From Xanthobacter autotrophicus Py2 (lineage in GTDB: Bacteria > Pseudomonadota > Alphaproteobacteria > Rhizobiales > Xanthobacteraceae): a stretch of DNA of 64,000 nt. The DNA lies in contig CP000781.1 of the NCBI GenBank assembly GCA_000017645.1, positions 2,219,501-2,283,500 of the forward strand, given 5' to 3'. The notes under the pieces were generated by a model. That model was not told the origin of the DNA. It did not search any database and saw only the letters and a list, made by a program, of their open reading frames with translations. Within the stretch, counting starts at the first letter, position 1, and each line of letters opens with the position of its first letter. Position numbers and translations under genes: made by a program. Shown here one piece after another: positions 8,716-16,534 of the stretch.

Positions 8716-9624
8716 GTGTCGGGTTCGGCGAGCCAGAAATTGTCGTTTCAGGCCATGATCTTCACGGCCTGCCTGTTTCCCTTCTACATTCTCGCGGCCA
8801 CGCTCACCAATTCGGCGGCGATCCTGACCGACCTGTTGGCGACCTCCTTCGACCTTACCGCGCTGACCGCCTGCTGGCTGGTGCTGCGGCTCGCCCACAA
8901 TTCCCATTCGGGCAAATATGCCTACGGCCTCGGCAAGCTGGAAAACCTCGCCGAGCTGATGATCGCACTGCTGCAGACGGTGCTGGTCTTCATCGCCGGC
9001 TCCAACGCCATCATGCGCATCATCCATCCGGAAGGGGTGAGCGGGGCGGAGCTGGGCCTGTTCGTCACCGCCGCCGCCGTGATCGGCAACGCCATCTTGA
9101 ATCGCAAGGCCACGCGCCTTGCCCATGAGACCCGCTCGCCGGTGCTGGCGGCGCAGGCCCGGGTGCACCTGGTGTCGGCCATCTCCTCCGGTTCGGTGTT
9201 CATCGTCACCGTGATTCTGTCGATCTTCCAGAACGTGACCTGGATGTATTATCTCGATCCGGTGGCGTCGTTCGTCGTCATTGGCTTCATGATCTACAAC
9301 ATCTTCGCCATGCTCTCGAGCTCGGTGGCCTCGCTGCTCGACCAGGCCATCGACGAGGCGGGCCAGCTGCGCATCCTCAAGGTGCTCACCAGCCATTTCG
9401 ATGATTTCGACGAGCTGGGCGACATCCGCACCCGGCAGTTCGGCGGCAAGATGTTCGTGGAGCTGCACCTCGGCTTCGAGGGCGACTGGACGGTGGCGAA
9501 GACGCGCGCCGTGGTCGCCCGGCTGACCGACGCGGTGCGGCAGGAATTCAAGCAGGCCGGCGACGAGGTGGACGTGGCGGTGGTGCTCATTCCCGCCCAC
9601 GGCACCGAGGCCGAGGCCGCCTGA
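8716..9624 (+). CDS. Cation diffusion facilitator family protein with altered metal site
   Basis: The 302-residue inner-membrane protein has about six helices and a cytoplasmic C-terminal domain, as in the CDF family that exports divalent metals in exchange for protons. The loop KYAYGLGKLENLAE and the DPVASFVVIGFMIY segment are family features. The intramembrane ligands are not standard: helix 2 has TDLLATSFD, with Ala where His or Asp is expected, and helix 5 has HLVSAISSG, where the second Asp is Ala. Metal choice cannot be predicted, and transport itself is in doubt. GTG is the start, preceded by AAAGGGGGCAGGG. It stands alone between two convergent minus-strand genes. Confidence 0.8.
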   Translation: MSGSASQKLSFQAMIFTACLFPFYILAATLTNSAAILTDLLATSFDLTALTACWLVLRLAHNSHSGKYAYGLGKLENLAELMIALLQTVLVFIAGSNAIMRIIHPEGVSGAELGLFVTAAAVIGNAILNRKATRLAHETRSPVLAAQARVHLVSAISSGSVFIVTVILSIFQNVTWMYYLDPVASFVVIGFMIYNIFAMLSSSVASLLDQAIDEAGQLRILKVLTSHFDDFDELGDIRTRQFGGKMFVELHLGFEGDWTVAKTRAVVARLTDAVRQEFKQAGDEVDVAVVLIPAHGTEAEAA

Positions 9625-9674
9625 GGCGCTCCCTTCGATCAGAGGCAGGGAACGCCCGCGCTCCGGCGCCGTGA

Positions 9675-9878
9675 TCAGTGCTCGGACAGCACCACGTCGT
9701 CGGACCACTCGCCCTCCACCTCCTTGACGATGGCCTGGCCGCAGATGACGCGGCCCTGCACCGTATCGAAGGTCAGGGTGGGCGCGCCGTGCAACTGCCA
9801 GCCCTTGTTGAGGGCGGCGGAGACGCGCTTGCAGAAGGCCGCGTCGTCGGGCCCGGTGAGGTAGCGGTAGAGCTTCAT
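9675..9878 (-). CDS. DUF1737 domain protein
   Basis: The 67-residue protein matches the small DUF1737 family from end to end: MKLYRYLTGPDDAAFCKRV, then ALNKGWQLHGAPTLTFD, and a negatively charged C-terminus. No function is established for the family. A good ribosome site (AGGACAAAACCC) precedes the ATG. It lies 45 bases downstream of the DJ-1/PfpI gene on the same strand and may be the last gene of that unit. Confidence 0.85.
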   Translation of the reverse strand: MKLYRYLTGPDDAAFCKRVSAALNKGWQLHGAPTLTFDTVQGRVICGQAIVKEVEGEWSDDVVLSEH

Positions 9879-9923
9879 GGGTTTTGTCCTGGGACGATAG
9901 CGGATCGCTCGGGAGGCGACGTT

Positions 9924-10616
9924 TCAGAGCCGTTCACCGGCGCGACGGGCAGCCGCCACGCGCTTTTCCTGAAAGGCGCGGGTCTTCTCCCGCACCTCGG
10001 CGACGAGGCGGGGGTCCTCCTTGTCGCGAGGCGGGAAGGCGGGCGCCGGCTGATATTCGATGGCGAGGGCGATGCGCCGCGCCTCGTCCTCCCCGGCGAT
10101 CTCGGCGGCCAGCGCCAGCGCGAGGTCGATGCCGGAGGAGACCCCGGCCCCGGTGAAGCGGTTGCGATCCACCACCACCCGCTCCTCCACCGGGATGGCG
10201 CCGAGCAGGGCCAGCTGGTCCAGCGACAGCCAGTGGCTGGTGGCGCGATAGCCGGTGAGCAGGCCGGCGGCGCCGAGAATCAGCGAGCCGGTGCACACCG
10301 AGGTGACATAGCGGGCCTGAACCGCCATGCGGCGCAGGAAATCCAGCGCCGGCCCGTCATCCATCAGCTCCAGCTGGCCAGGGCCGCCGGGCACGAACAA
10401 GAGTTCGCAGCCGGCGACCTCGTTGAAGCTGGCATTGGCCATGATGCCGAGGCCCGCCACATCCACCACTGGCCGCTTGCAGCTCTCGGCCACGATCTCC
10501 AGCCGCGCTCCGGGCAGGCGCGCGAATACCTCGAACGGGCCGGTGAGATCGAGCTGGGTCATGCGCGGGTAGGCGAGCATGACAATGCGGAACGGGGCCT
10601 CGGCGGGCTGGGACAT
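9924..10616 (-). CDS. DJ-1/PfpI-family protein, isonitrile hydratase-like
   Basis: The 230-residue protein has the flavodoxin-like DJ-1/PfpI fold. The nucleophilic elbow is TSVCTGSLILGAAGLL, with the conserved Cys-Thr pair. The early Asp in TQLDLTGPFEVF corresponds to the acidic partner in isonitrile hydratase (InhA). The late stretch RFTGAGVSSGIDLALALA is shared by InhA and by AraC-type regulators with this domain, but no DNA-binding domain follows here. The start at MSQPAEAPFR is preferred; a longer frame exists upstream but would overlap the CitE gene. The two genes are 13 bases apart and probably co-transcribed. The substrate is inferred only from similarity. Confidence 0.8.
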   Translation of the reverse strand: MSQPAEAPFRIVMLAYPRMTQLDLTGPFEVFARLPGARLEIVAESCKRPVVDVAGLGIMANASFNEVAGCELLFVPGGPGQLELMDDGPALDFLRRMAVQARYVTSVCTGSLILGAAGLLTGYRATSHWLSLDQLALLGAIPVEERVVVDRNRFTGAGVSSGIDLALALAAEIAGEDEARRIALAIEYQPAPAFPPRDKEDPRLVAEVREKTRAFQEKRVAAARRAGERL

Positions 10617-10629
10617 GCGGGCTAGAACC

Positions 10630-11532
10630 TCAGGCGCGGGCGGCGATGGCGTCGGCGAGGGCCACCGTGCGCTTGGCCATCTCGGCGTGGAGCAGTTCCA
10701 CCATGCGCCCGTCAAGGGTGATGACGCCCTTGCCCGCATTCTCCGGCAGCGCGAAGGCGGCGATGATGGCGCGGGCGCGGGCCACTTCCGCCTCGGGCGG
10801 CGAAAAGGCGATGTTGCAGGGCTCGATCTGGCTCGGATGGATCAGGGTCTTGCCGTCCATGCCGAATTCCACCGCCTGCGCGGATTCGGCCTTGAAGCCG
10901 TCGAGGTCCTGGAACTGGTTCCACACCCCGTCGAGCACGTCCACGCCATAGACCCGCGCGGCGGCCACCACCAGGCTCAGCCAGCCCACCATGGGCGCGC
11001 GGCCGGGCACCAGCGCCGCCCGCGTCTCCTTGGCGAGGTCGTTGGTGCCGAGCACGAACACCGTGAGCCGGGTCAGCGGGTCCTGCGCCGCCTGGGCGAT
11101 GGCCTTGATGTCGAGGATGGCGAGCGGGGTCTCGATCATGGCCCAGACCCGCGTGGTCTGCGGCACCTTCAGCGCCTCCAGCCGGCGGCCCACCGTGACC
11201 AGCTGCTCCACGGTCTGCACCTTGGGCACCAGGATGGCGTCGGGCGCAGCGCCGGCGGCGGCCTCCAGGTCGTCAGAGCCCCACGGCGTGTCGAGGCCGT
11301 TGATGCGGATGACCACCTCGCGGGGGCCGAAGCCGCCGGCCTTCACCGTATCCACGATGCGGGCGCGGGCTTCCGCCTTGGCATCGGGGGCCACCGCGTC
11401 CTCAAGGTCCAGGATCACCGCGTCGGCGGGCAGGGTGCGGGCCTTTTCCAGCGCGCGGGCATTGGAGCCCGGCATGTAGAGCACGCTGCGGCGCGGGCGG
11501 ATGGCAATGGCGGCTCCAGCTTCGGCACCCAT
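10630..11532 (-). CDS. CitE-family CoA-ester lyase (malyl-CoA lyase/thioesterase type)
   Basis: The 300-residue enzyme belongs to the HpcH/HpaI-CitE superfamily of TIM-barrel Mg-dependent lyases. Visible marks are RRSVLYMPGSNARALEKA, the acidic LDLEDAV motif, RINGLDTPWG, MIETPLAILD (metal-binding Glu), and GTNDLAKETRA. Enzymes of this group cleave or hydrolyse malyl-CoA, beta-methylmalyl-CoA or citramalyl-CoA. With the mesaconyl-CoA hydratase-like gene nearby, a role at the glyoxylate-forming or malyl-CoA thioesterase step of the ethylmalonyl-CoA pathway is plausible. The start follows AAGGGAGTCCCC. Citramalyl-CoA lyase is an alternative. Confidence 0.8.
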   Translation of the reverse strand: MGAEAGAAIAIRPRRSVLYMPGSNARALEKARTLPADAVILDLEDAVAPDAKAEARARIVDTVKAGGFGPREVVIRINGLDTPWGSDDLEAAAGAAPDAILVPKVQTVEQLVTVGRRLEALKVPQTTRVWAMIETPLAILDIKAIAQAAQDPLTRLTVFVLGTNDLAKETRAALVPGRAPMVGWLSLVVAAARVYGVDVLDGVWNQFQDLDGFKAESAQAVEFGMDGKTLIHPSQIEPCNIAFSPPEAEVARARAIIAAFALPENAGKGVITLDGRMVELLHAEMAKRTVALADAIAARA

Positions 11533-11679
11533 GGGGACTCCCTTCGCACGTCGATGCGGATCTTATCGCATCGAATCGGTAAAGCGACGCCCGTGCTTTG
11601 AAAAGGGGTGCCGCTGCACTGCGGCATGCGACCTTGGACGGCATGCGGCATCGCCCGGGCGATGCGGGTGCCGGGGAAC

Positions 11680-12966
11680 CTATCGTGGCGCGTTAGCGGC
11701 GGGCTCGGCGTTGGGCGGGGGCCAGGAGAAATCGTCGGCCCGGCCGCGTACGGGGGCAGGGGCGATGCCGTCCTTCAGCACCCGGGAGGCGGCTTTGGCG
11801 CCGGCCGATACCGCCATGGGGTCGGGGGTCTTGGCCGGCACCGGGGGGCCGGCGAGGGCGGCGGGCCGGGAACTGGCGGGATTGGGGAGGTCGGCGCCGG
11901 GCTGGGCCTTGCCCGGCTCCTCCAGCATGCGGTTGATGTCCTTCTGCACGAAGAAGGCGAGCTTGCGCCCGCCGGCGCGGGTGAAGCGCACACCGTCGTT
12001 GAAACGCAGGCGTCGGCGCTGGCCGTCGACCGCCGGGCCGTTGGCGAGATATTTGCCGTCCTCGTCAACGAAGCCGTCCCACACATTGGCGAAGGCAAGG
12101 CCCGCCCGCGCGGCGCGGGTGCGCAGGACCTCGTTGAGCTTGGCGTAATCGTCGGAGAGGGCGGTGTTGGCCACCGGCGCGAGGCCGGTGACGATGACCC
12201 GGCCGGCCTTGTCGCGCAGCGCCGTCAGCACCTCGTCCACGCGCTTGCCATAAAGCTCCAGCCAGCGCTCGGTGAGAGGCTGGACGAAGGCCTCCCCGTC
12301 CTTGATGGGCTGGAGATCCTCGGAGCCGAGGGCGACCACCGTCACCGAGGGGCGGCCGGCGGCTATGGCGTCGGGGGCGCGGGTGATCCAGTCCACGGGC
12401 GTGGGCAGATAGCCGCTGTCGTCGGCGGTGTTGTCGATCACCGCGATTCGGGCGCGATCGGGAGCGTAGGAATCGGCAAGGCCCTGGGCCAGCTGGGCTG
12501 CGAGCCGGTCACCGATCACCAGGATGAACTGGTTGGGCGCGGCGCGCTTGCCTTGCACGGCGGCATCGGCCGAGCCGTAGACCACGCCCTCCGGCTCGGC
12601 AGGCGCGGCCGGACGCTTGGGCTGCTGCTGCGGCAACTGCTGCGGCTGCTCGTACTGGGGCTGGGGCTGGAACGGCCACCAGCCGGAGTTCTGGGCCGGC
12701 CGCTGCGGCTTGGGCGCCGCCCGCGGAACCGTGGCGGGGGGGCGCAGGAAGGAAAAGAAATCGGCCTGGGCGAGGGCCGGCCGTCCAGCATCGCTCACGA
12801 GGGCAAGGCCCAGGGTGACGAGCGCCACGAGCACGGCGAGGCCTGCGCGCAGCGCCTTGGATCGCGCCGGCGCCAAGCTTGCCGTCAGCGGGCCACGGCG
12901 GTGGGCATCGGGCGCCGGACGCAACACCGGGCGGTCAATGGATGCGATCTGAACCTGACGGCACAT
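11680..12966 (-). CDS. SGNH-hydrolase-like DUF459 exported protein
   Basis: The 428-residue protein begins with a basic region and a hydrophobic segment (GLAVLVALVTLGLALVSDAG) that exports or anchors it. A low-complexity Pro/Gln-rich linker (about residues 75-125) follows, then a DUF459 domain with an SGNH-hydrolase fold. Block I reads FILVIGDRLAAQLAQGL, where the usual catalytic Ser is replaced by Arg or shifted. The block VVALGSEDLQ and the late RLRFNDGVRFTRAGGRKLA are in place. Related proteins act in envelope polysaccharide or peptidoglycan acyl transfer. The substituted GDS-type Ser makes the activity uncertain. It stands alone upstream of the ATP synthase terminator region. Confidence 0.7.
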   Translation of the reverse strand: MCRQVQIASIDRPVLRPAPDAHRRGPLTASLAPARSKALRAGLAVLVALVTLGLALVSDAGRPALAQADFFSFLRPPATVPRAAPKPQRPAQNSGWWPFQPQPQYEQPQQLPQQQPKRPAAPAEPEGVVYGSADAAVQGKRAAPNQFILVIGDRLAAQLAQGLADSYAPDRARIAVIDNTADDSGYLPTPVDWITRAPDAIAAGRPSVTVVALGSEDLQPIKDGEAFVQPLTERWLELYGKRVDEVLTALRDKAGRVIVTGLAPVANTALSDDYAKLNEVLRTRAARAGLAFANVWDGFVDEDGKYLANGPAVDGQRRRLRFNDGVRFTRAGGRKLAFFVQKDINRMLEEPGKAQPGADLPNPASSRPAALAGPPVPAKTPDPMAVSAGAKAASRVLKDGIAPAPVRGRADDFSWPPPNAEPAANAPR

Positions 12967-13155
12967 GCGCTAGCAATGGACCAGCCGGGCGTCGGTTTCA
13001 AGGCGCGGTGCAGTAGGTGGGCGATTGCGCGGCATGTCCCTGCCATCAGGGAGGGCGGGCAAGCGGGGTGTCGACGCGGCTGGACATTGTGGCCAGGGGC
13101 AGGAGGCGCCGGGTGACCCGGCTCCAGCCGATCACGGCTACCGCCCACCCCAAAC

Positions 13156-13180
13156 GAAAAGGGCCGCCCGAAGGCGGCCC
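13156..13180 (-). terminator. Rho-independent terminator of the atp F0 operon
   Basis: An 8-bp GC stem (GGGCCGCC with GGCGGCCC) and CGAA loop stand about 30 bases after the atpF stop, with an A-tract that reads as T on the minus strand. The rest of the 245-base gap to the next gene shows nothing recognisable. Confidence 0.85.
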
Positions 13181-13211
13181 GCATGTCGGCTCGAACGAGG
13201 CTCGGTGGCGC

Positions 13212-13703
13212 TCAGTTCAGCTTGGTCTTCACTTCGCCGATGGCGTTGGAGATGAGGCGGTCGCCCACATCGCCCCGCGCGGCGGAGCCCAGCAGGACTT
13301 CGGCGGCCTTGGCGGCGGCGTCGGCTGCGATGGCCTTCACGTCGGCCACGGCCTGAAGCTCGGCCTGGGCGATCTTGTCTTCCGCCATCTTGGTACGGCG
13401 GGTGACGAAATCCTCAAGCTTGGCCTTGGCCTCGGAGGCGAGGCGCTCGGCCTCCGCCTTGGCGGCGGTGACGATGGATTCGGCCTCGGCCTCGGCCTCG
13501 CGCTGCTTGCGCTTGAACTCGGCCACCAGCTTCTGGGCCTCTTCCTTGAGACGGCGGGCTTCCTCCAGCTCGGCGGCGATGCGCTGGCCGCGGCTGTCGA
13601 GGGCCGACCCGATGGCGCGGTGGGCGCCCACATAAATCAGGATGCCGACGAAGAGCAGAAAGGCGACGGCGACCCAAAGCTCGGCCAGACTCATCTCGTT
13701 CAT
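13212..13703 (-). CDS. atpF: ATP synthase F0 subunit b
   Basis: This 163-residue stator subunit has one N-terminal membrane helix (LWVAVAFLLFVGILIYVGAH) and a long Ala/Glu/Lys-rich coiled coil that links the membrane sector to F1. The residues RGQRIAAELEEARRLKEEAQ start the dimerising stalk. The start MNEMSLAELW follows GAGGA; an upstream in-frame ATG has no site and reads through the spacer. It is the last gene of atpI-B-E-F'-F, 145 bases after the b' gene. The F1 genes are not in the window, as expected in alphaproteobacteria, where the F0 and F1 operons are separate. Confidence 0.96.
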   Translation of the reverse strand: MNEMSLAELWVAVAFLLFVGILIYVGAHRAIGSALDSRGQRIAAELEEARRLKEEAQKLVAEFKRKQREAEAEAESIVTAAKAEAERLASEAKAKLEDFVTRRTKMAEDKIAQAELQAVADVKAIAADAAAKAAEVLLGSAARGDVGDRLISNAIGEVKTKLN

Positions 13704-13848
13704 CGCAGGGTCCTCAGATCCGTCGGCGGCCACACGGCCGCATCTGCGGGGCAATGCCCCTTACGTGCTGGTCCATCGGAGCCGCGAAGGCCGCGGCGGA
13801 AAATTCAGACGGCCGCGCGATGGGAGGCGCGGCCGGGGTGCGGCCCGA

Positions 13849-14577
13849 TCAGGCCGCGTCCTTCTTGACGAGCGCCACGTCCACGGCCTTTTCCACATCG
13901 GACTGCGCCGGGCTGGAGCCGATGAGGGTCGAGACGATGGCGTGGGTTGCGTCCACCGCGATGCCCCGCACATGGGTGAGGGCCTCGGTCTTGGTGGAGG
14001 CGATGCTCTGCTCGGCAGTCGCCAGCTTGACGGCGAGGCCGGCTTCGAGCGACTTGCGGTTGGCTTCGGAATCGGCGGCGAGCCGGTTGCGGGTTTCGCC
14101 GGCGATGGCATTGGCCTTGGCGCGCGCCTCGGCGAGGGCCTTCTCGTAGGAGGCCTGCGCGGCCTCGCTCTCGGCCTTGTGCTTCGCCGCTTCCTCGAGG
14201 TCGTCGGCGATGCGGTCGTGGCGCTCCTCCAGGATGCGGCCGATGCGCGGCAGGGCCACGCGGCTCATCAGGAGGTAGAGGAGGCCGAAGCTCAGGACGA
14301 GCCAGAGCAGCTGGGAGGCGAAGGTGGTGGCGTCGAAGGGCGGGAAATGGCTCTTCTTGCCATGCCCTTCTTCCGCAGCGCCGTGAGCCGCTGCAGCGCC
14401 ATGAGCCGCCGAAGCCGCCTCATGGGTGCCCTGGCCTGCGGTTCCGGCCGGCGGGGCCGCCTGCGCGACCACGGCCGCCGGAGCGGTAGGGTGGTCGCTC
14501 GCCGCAAAGAGGGGGGCGCCCCAGAGGGCCGCACCCGTCATCGCCAGCGCGACAGTCATTTTCCACGACTTCATCAT
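13849..14577 (-). CDS. atpF2: ATP synthase F0 subunit b' (second b subunit)
   Basis: The 242-residue protein is the b' partner of the heterodimeric stator found in alphaproteobacteria and phototrophs. It has an unusual N-terminal extension: a hydrophobic signal-like segment (MTVALAMTGAALWGAPLFAA), then an Ala/His/Gly-rich linker of about 45 residues. The real membrane helix follows (FASQLLWLVLSFGLLYLLMS), then RVALPRIGRILEERHDRIAD and the coiled coil. The His-rich linker (HEAASAAHGAAAAHGAAEEG) is species-variable. The ATG pair at 14572-14577 follows AAGGCGGGC. Its place between atpE and atpF is standard. Confidence 0.93.
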   Translation of the reverse strand: MMKSWKMTVALAMTGAALWGAPLFAASDHPTAPAAVVAQAAPPAGTAGQGTHEAASAAHGAAAAHGAAEEGHGKKSHFPPFDATTFASQLLWLVLSFGLLYLLMSRVALPRIGRILEERHDRIADDLEEAAKHKAESEAAQASYEKALAEARAKANAIAGETRNRLAADSEANRKSLEAGLAVKLATAEQSIASTKTEALTHVRGIAVDATHAIVSTLIGSSPAQSDVEKAVDVALVKKDAA

Positions 14578-14657
14578 GGCTTGCCCGCCTTCGCACCTGA
14601 CCTTGCAATCACAGCACCCGGGCGCTGATCGCCCGGGAACCTCGTTCGTCCGGGCGA

Positions 14658-14885
14658 TCAGGCCACGAACAGGAGGACGAGGGCGACGACGAGCGCGAAG
14701 ATGCCGAGACCTTCCGCGAGCGCCGCGCCGATGAAGGCGCGGGCGAACTGGCCGTCGGCCGCCGACGGGTTGCGCAGGGCGCCGGAGAGGAAGTTGCCGA
14801 AGATGTTACCGACGCCGACGGCGGCGAGACCCATACCGAGGCAGGCGAGACCGGCACCGATGAACTTTCCAGCTGCGGGATCCAT
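14658..14885 (-). CDS. atpE: ATP synthase F0 subunit c
   Basis: The 75-residue proteolipid forms the rotating c ring. Two helices are seen, with the Gly-rich first helix ([17 protein letters not shown]), the polar loop ALRNPSA, and the second helix with the proton-carrying Glu in [17 protein letters not shown]. The ribosome site AAGGAG is strong, as is usual for this highly expressed subunit. Confidence 0.98.
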   Translation of the reverse strand: MDPAAGKFIGAGLACLGMGLAAVGVGNIFGNFLSGALRNPSAADGQFARAFIGAALAEGLGIFALVVALVLLFVA

Positions 14886-14939
14886 GGGACTGCTCCTTGA
14901 GAACGCTTTGGATTTGGGGATTTGCGATGCGCCGCCCGG

Positions 14940-15692
14940 TCAGTGACCGGGATGGATCGCGTCGTTGAGGTAGATCGAGGTGAGCACCGCGAACACGTAG
15001 GCCTGCAGCATCGCGACCAGAAGTTCGAGGGCGTAGAGCGCCACGATCATGAAGAAGGGCAGGGTGGCGCCGAACCAGCCGACCACGCCGGCCGAAGCGA
15101 GACCCACCACGAAGAAGGCGAACACCTTCAGGGCGATATGGCCCGCCAGCATGTTGGCGAACAGACGCAGCGACAGGCTGATGGGACGCGAGAGGAAGGA
15201 CACCACCTCGATCACCACCAGGAACGGCAGCAGGAAGGCCGGCACGCCCGACGGCACGAACAGGTGCAGGAAGTGGGTGCCGTGGCGCACGAAGCCGTAG
15301 ACGATGACCGTGCCGATCACCAGCAGCGCCATGGCGGCGGTGACGATCAGATGGGCGGTGACGGTGAAGGTGTAGGGAATGAGCCCCACCACGTTCGACA
15401 CCAGCACGAAGGTGAAGAGCGAGAACACCAGCGGGAAGAACACCATGCCTTCCGAGCCGGCCGAATCGCGCACCATCTTGGCGATGAATTCGTAGCTCAT
15501 CTCCGCCGCCGACTGGGCCCGGCCCGGCACCAGGGTGCGGCCGCGCGTGGCGAAGGTGAGGAAGAAGAAGATGATAGCTACGATGCCGAACATGAACAGC
15601 GCGGCGTTCGTGAAGGAGAACTGCACGCCGCCGAAATTCAGCAGGTCCACGTAGCGCTTGATCTCGAACTGGTGGATCGGATCGACGGTCAT
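14940..15692 (-). CDS. atpB: ATP synthase F0 subunit a
   Basis: The 250-residue subunit forms the proton half-channels against the c ring. The essential Arg lies in [14 protein letters not shown], and the C-terminal helix has [20 protein letters not shown] with the conserved Glu/Gln region. The opening [14 protein letters not shown] is typical of alphaproteobacterial homologues. It lies 54 bases before atpE and 220 bases after atpI. Confidence 0.97.
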   Translation of the reverse strand: MTVDPIHQFEIKRYVDLLNFGGVQFSFTNAALFMFGIVAIIFFFLTFATRGRTLVPGRAQSAAEMSYEFIAKMVRDSAGSEGMVFFPLVFSLFTFVLVSNVVGLIPYTFTVTAHLIVTAAMALLVIGTVIVYGFVRHGTHFLHLFVPSGVPAFLLPFLVVIEVVSFLSRPISLSLRLFANMLAGHIALKVFAFFVVGLASAGVVGWFGATLPFFMIVALYALELLVAMLQAYVFAVLTSIYLNDAIHPGH

Positions 15693-15912
15693 CCGAACGC
15701 GCCCCCTGCCAATGCGGCCAAGCCGCAGGAACCAAAGATCACGGCCATAAGCCGCGACGGCCTAATCGACGAGACGACCGGAACGGTCGCCAAAGTGTCC
15801 AACCGGCACGGCCGCATGAACGGATCCGGCCGCAAACAAAAGGCGGCATTTCGCCGCGAATATCTCGCCCGGAGCCGCCGCGCCTTGAAATCCTTGAAGG
15901 ATCTGGCGCCCG

Positions 15913-16296
15913 TCAGGTCCCGGTCTTGCCACGGTTCCGGCCTTCGCCGGAGGCCCGCAGCATATTGGTCACACCGGCGGCGAAGCCGAACAGCGTGAAC
16001 ACGATCATGCCCCAGGGCGCGATCGAGAAGAAACGGTCGATGCCGTAACCGATGAGCGAGCCCACCAGAACGCCCGACACGAATTCCGCACCCAGCCGGA
16101 AGGCAAGCGCGGCGCCCGAGGAGGACGAGGTGTCCCGGCCTTTCGGTTCGGGGACCTCGGTCTTCGAGCGAACCTGGCCCAACGATGTGTTGAGCTGCTC
16201 GAGCCTTGCGGAAAGCTCGGTGTCGCTGGGCCGGGAGTCGTCCGCCCCGCCGGGTCCTTTGGTCCCCCCGTGGGAGGCGTCGTCAGGTCCCGACAT
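15913..16296 (-). CDS. atpI: ATP synthase assembly/accessory protein AtpI
   Basis: The 127-residue protein has a polar N-terminal half with a short coiled segment (SDTELSARLEQLNTSLGQVR) and two C-terminal membrane helices (LGAEFVSGVLVGSLIGYGID and IVFTLFGFAAGVTNML). This is the AtpI/F0F1 assembly family, thought to help c-ring assembly or Mg supply. The start at MSGPDDASHGG was chosen because it lies about 50 bases downstream of a strong promoter; the longer frame would begin upstream of the -10 box. It is the first gene of the F0 operon. A weak hairpin with A-tract (15837-15856) lies between it and atpB. Confidence 0.9.
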   Translation of the reverse strand: MSGPDDASHGGTKGPGGADDSRPSDTELSARLEQLNTSLGQVRSKTEVPEPKGRDTSSSSGAALAFRLGAEFVSGVLVGSLIGYGIDRFFSIAPWGMIVFTLFGFAAGVTNMLRASGEGRNRGKTGT

Positions 16297-16355
16297 GGCG
16301 CAAAACCCCGGCTTCGGTGAAGGGCGTGCGGCCCTCCCCCTTGAAACCGCGGCGC

Positions 16356-16384
16356 ACCATAGTTGCGTCAAAATTGGGTGTCAA
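16356..16384 (-). promoter_or_regulatory. Sigma70-type promoter of the atpI-B-E-F'-F operon
   Basis: On the minus strand a perfect -35 box TTGACA (16379-16384) is separated by exactly 17 bases from TATGGT (16356-16361). The expected start site is near 16349, about 50 bases before atpI. The AT-rich stretch just upstream (A/T tracts at 16400-16433) could act as an UP-like element. Confidence 0.75.
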
Positions 16385-16534
16385 GGCGCGCGGCCCCTAT
16401 ATTAAACAATTGAAACGAAAAGAAAAAATTGTGGCTGCGACATCGTGCTTCGCCATGATCGCCCGCCGCATTCCGTTTGGGCGCCCCAGCGTTCGCTCCC
16501 GCCACGGTCGCGCCGGTGCCCGGATGGGGCAGCA

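Noticed and set aside
9648..9672. GGAAC-N16-CGTG at the end of the CDF gene as an EcfG promoter
   Set aside because: The -10 lacks the final T and no plus-strand gene follows.
8560..9708. N-terminal extension of the mch-like frame across the CDF gene
   Set aside because: The extension reads antisense to the CDF gene and has no domain; a good ribosome site marks the inner ATG.
15837..15856. Short hairpin with A-tract between atpI and atpB, as a terminator
   Set aside because: Only a 5-bp stem; inside an operon it could reduce read-through a little, but the evidence is weak.
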